A stretch of DNA of 64,000 nt, taken from positions 46,171,001 to 46,235,000 of the forward strand of contig NC_135376.1 in assembly GCF_049243985.1 (NCBI RefSeq). Reading direction: 5' to 3'. Numbering within the stretch: the stretch's first letter is position 1; every line of letters starts with the position of its first letter. This document shows positions 60,836 through 64,000 of the stretch, one piece after another. The notes below the pieces were generated by a model. It searched no databases. It was given only the letters and a program-made list of their open reading frames with translations, and was not told the DNA's origin. The position numbers were made by a program, and so were the translations under genes. The stretch is from Paroedura picta (taxonomy: Eukaryota; Chordata; Lepidosauria; Squamata; Gekkonidae).

Positions 60836-61299
60836 CCTGGCAACCTCTGGGGCTTGAGGGATAGCAGAAGTAAATAACACAGAAAACCATACACAATGAA
60901 ACCAACTTCTAATTTAACAAGCATTTAATTTTATTAGTGATGCACACTCTAAACAAGTAAGAGCATTTTTTTAAAGAGTGTTGCGTTTACCAGGATTTGC
61001 ATGTGGGTGTGTAAATCTCCCATCTAGATGCCTTTTTTTCTCTACTCAGGGAAATTGGCAATGCTGATCATTTGTGTCTGAGTGATATTACTTCTGATAG
61101 CATAGCACTTCCGGGGAGGGGAGCATGGCAGGGAGGCATGGCCAGTTAACGTCACTTCCAGTGCACCTTTTTCAGGCATGCCTCCATGGTCTAAAAGTTG
61201 AAAACAGCTGGGCCAGACTCTCTCCAGCTTCAGTTAAGAGTATACCTATCAACAAACTGCTCTCTTTACCTGCTTCCACTCTTTTAGAAATATCACATT

Positions 61300-62262
61300 A
61301 CTAGATTGAAAGCCCATTTTAAAGAGGAATAAAATGAGCGCTAGGAAGCTGGCAGAGTTGTTGTGGGTGGCTGTATGGTTGGCGGTGGGCGATGGCGTAC
61401 CCAAGGGCGTGGATGGGGTGGCCTGAAATCCTCCCCCGTCGGCTGGCAGCTCGTCCAGGTCTCCCCCCAGCGCGGGCCTTACCTCATCGATGTCAGGACA
61501 GGGAGGAAACATTGTTGGGCCTGGTGGTCGTCAGGAGAGAGTCGAGGGGCTCGTTGTTGTTGGAGCGGCGCCAGCGTTGCGGCGGCCAGGTCTCCCGCCG
61601 TCAGCCGGTCCCAGCAGAGGCAGTGGTGGCGTGGTTGCAGCGACAATTCCGGGCGGGTCGGCTGGTGCTGGCGCGGCAGCGTCCGGCAGCTGCTGGAGCC
61701 TGGCCGGGGCGGTGGGGCGGGTGAAGCTGTTGGTGCCACCGCCGTGGCTGGCATCGGGGCCACTGGGGCGGGGGAAAGTAGCGGTGGCGGCTTGGCCGCT
61801 GTAGCGTGTGTCGGTGGAGGGTGGGCCATGGCGGCGGGGCGGCAGGTGAAAAGAAGCCACGTGGGGCGTTAGCGAGGTGGGCTGCTGGCGGCTGGAGACT
61901 GCGCCGGGTCCTCCAGGGTGCGTGGGCATGCGGTAGGCGCCGGTCTCGTCAACGAGTGGGGAGAAGCCGCGTGGGGCGGTGGCGAAGCGGGCTGCTTGCG
62001 GCTGGAGCCGGCGCCGGGTCCTCCTGGAGACGCGTCCATGTCGGTGGCAAGTGGGGAAATGGCGGATCTGGGCGGCCAGTCCAGGGCGGGCCAAGTGGCC
62101 AATAGGGAGGTGCGCTATGCGCGCCTCCCAATTGGCCACTTAGCCCTCGAGTGGCACTTGGAGCTTCGCGGCTCCTGATCGGACCCCTCCGAGTTTTAAT
62201 CCCGCACGGGTCCCGCCCTAACTCCTCTCCACCAGCCCTTACAGCTTTATTTAGTCCGCAGC
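61300..62262 (+). repeat. CpG-rich hairpin repeat family, copy 4 (longest)
   Basis: Starts ACTAGATTGAAAGCCCATTT, ends CCCTTACAGCTTTATTTAGT. About 960 bp of extreme CpG density, with near-duplicate segments around 61915 and 61985 (GGTGGCGAAGCGGGCTGCTT-like, GAGCCGGCGCCGGGTCCTCC-like). Hairpin at 62093-62141 with arms AAGTGGCCAATAGGGAGG and CCTCCCAATTGGCCACTT. The open frames of up to 202 codons on both strands match nothing known and overlap each other, as expected of GC-rich repeat DNA. Confidence 0.75.
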
Positions 62263-63716
62263 CTCTTTCCATGAATCCCTAAGGGGGGAAATGCTAATGG
62301 AACACTGGTTATCTCATGTGCCTGTTTTCCACCCACCAAGTGGTTTCTGCCTTAGCATGCTATTCACATTTATTATATTGTTGATAATCTCTATAAGCAA
62401 AGACTATGCTGGGTGTTCATATTAATACTCCATTGTTCATAATGTCTGCAAACCCCAAATCCTAAGAGAATAATATTCATTATGCTAGTGGCAGCCACTA
62501 AGTATATGATAAAGAAGATGAATTACTTTGATATATTAATCTTATAAGCAGAACAGCAGTGTTCATTTTCTAAGAACTCCCACTGACAATGGGAGTTACT
62601 AATATGCTTGCTGACTAGGCCATCAAGTTGGCATTTGCAGAAGTGCTTTAATAATATTCCAGTTTCAGAACAACCTAAAATGGTGTATTTATGTCTGAAT
62701 TTGAGGACGATTTTCGCACGGAAGGGTAAGATGCTTGCAAACATGGGATGGTAAATTTCACATTTGCAGCCCTCCTCATGGGGAGACCTCTCCTGCATTT
62801 TTCCTCTGCCACGTCACAGCTTTTTGCCTCCAGGGAAAATAAGCCAAACTTCTTTCTCCACTCCTTGGCTTGTCAATCACAGGAAGCCACCAATCACAGT
62901 ACAGCAGTTCTCTTGTTGACTGAAATTTTCTTTCCCCCCAGCCCCAAAATTAATTTTAAAAAATCACTTCTGTGTTGTTGTGCAGTAATGGCACAATACA
63001 GATGCATTTTTATCAAAATAAACACTTCTGCGTTGCTATGGAGAAACACCCGAATGATACAGCATCCCCCTCCCTTTTGGAATTCATATTCTTTGGCAGT
63101 TGATTTCTGTCTGGGTGAATTTGTGAGATGTTGAACATGGTCCCTGGAGTCCAAAAAAACATTTGGGCTAATGGTTGGTTTTAAAACAAGGTGCTCAGAC
63201 CCCTGTATGATCAGAAGGCTGCCAAATCACCCCCCCTTTCCCAACACATTCCCCCCCCCCCTTGAGAAAACACCGTTTTGCTTCCCTGATCCCAAAAAGG
63301 CCATGGACACTTTAAAGATTTTATTTCACCTCTGACAATGTTGGTTTGCAGTCGCACTGCAACAGGGACTGTACCATTAAAAAAAATTACTTGGAGCAGG
63401 AAATAGAGAGGGGAAGGCAGGTGTGAGGGTGGGACAAAGCTGCCAAGACTATTGCAGATTTTCCCCTGGTTGCTCACCAATGGGATGCGCAATTTAGGGT
63501 TGAAAATCCAGTTTTCTGGATTCTTGAAATCACAACTTAAAAATGGCCAAATTGCGAGCTGGCTACTAAACAGCCTTGGGATGCAGGCAACGTCATATGG
63601 AAGGGGCTGTAAAAGCTGCCAACATTTGAAGGCTGTCCGGGAACATATTCCTGTTGCAGAAATGGTCGAGGTATGTTGGCAATTGAATGGTGAGCAGGTG
63701 ATCATGCTGTGGATTT

Positions 63717-63994
63717 AGAAGAAGAAGAATTCTTATATGCCGCTTTTCTCTACCTGAAGGAGTCTCAGAGCGGCTTACAGTCGCCTTCCCTTCCCTCTCC
63801 CCACAACAGACACCCTGTGAGGTGGGTGAGGCTGAGAGAGCCCTGATATTATTGCTCGGTCAGAACAGCTTTATTAGTGCTGTGGTGAGCCCAAGGCCAC
63901 CCTGCTGGCTGCATGTGGGAGAGTGCAGAATCGAACCCAGCTTGCCAGATTAGAAGTCTGTCCTACTAACCACTACACCAAACTGGCTCTCTTT
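63717..63994 (+). repeat. MIR/CORE-like SINE copy
   Basis: AGAAGAATTCTTATATGCCG, CAGACACCCTGTGAGGTGGG, GAATCGAACCCAGCTTGCC, ACCACTACACCAAACTGGCT. Confidence 0.9.
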
Positions 63995-64000
63995 ATCTGG

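Noticed and set aside
61531-62139. 202-codon minus-strand frame and overlapping plus-strand frames
   Set aside because: Inside a CpG-rich repeat copy with relatives at three other places; frames overlap on both strands and match nothing.

Overview
The window is squamate reptile (lizard or snake) nuclear DNA. It carries Sauria-type tRNA SINEs with the lizard ACCTTT-type tail, Bov-B/RTE, CR1, L2 and L1 LINE pieces, 5S-rRNA-derived SINEs and many short hAT-like elements. Genes are intron-rich and sparse. The gene order BORCS7 - AS3MT - CNNM2, all on the plus strand, is the order known from human 10q24, so the locus is syntenic. The species cannot be named from the sequence.

Layout. (1) About 1-1600: the last coding exon of BORCS7 (435-486) and its 3' UTR. 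(2) 3244 to about 9028: remains of AS3MT (arsenite methyltransferase). Seven exon-like blocks matching AS3MT exons 3 to 9 lie in the right order, strand and splice phase, but they carry in-frame stops, frameshifts and one lost splice donor. This is an intron-containing, locus-resident (unitary) pseudogene. Exons 1-2 and the last exon were not found. (3) About 9030-25200: intergenic DNA filled with repeats. (4) About 25200-25849: a CpG-island promoter with three inverted CCAAT boxes, an exact NRF1-type site, an E-box and a C-rich tract, followed by two overlapping short uORFs. (5) 25850-27485: CNNM2 exon 1, encoding 545 residues of signal sequence, extracellular domain, DUF21 membrane domain and the start of the CBS pair, ending at a phase-1 donor. 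(6) 27486-64000: CNNM2 intron 1 (at least 36.5 kb), with no further coding exon found.

The only intact coding sequences are the BORCS7 terminal exon and CNNM2 exon 1. BORCS7 is a subunit of the lysosome-positioning BORC complex and CNNM2 a magnesium-transport-related membrane protein; they share synteny, not a pathway. The main observations are the decayed AS3MT, a dispersed CpG-rich repeat family whose hairpin arms carry CCAAT (NF-Y-like) sites, repeat fragments with a hammerhead-ribozyme-like layout, and several long or perfect palindromes not explained by known elements.
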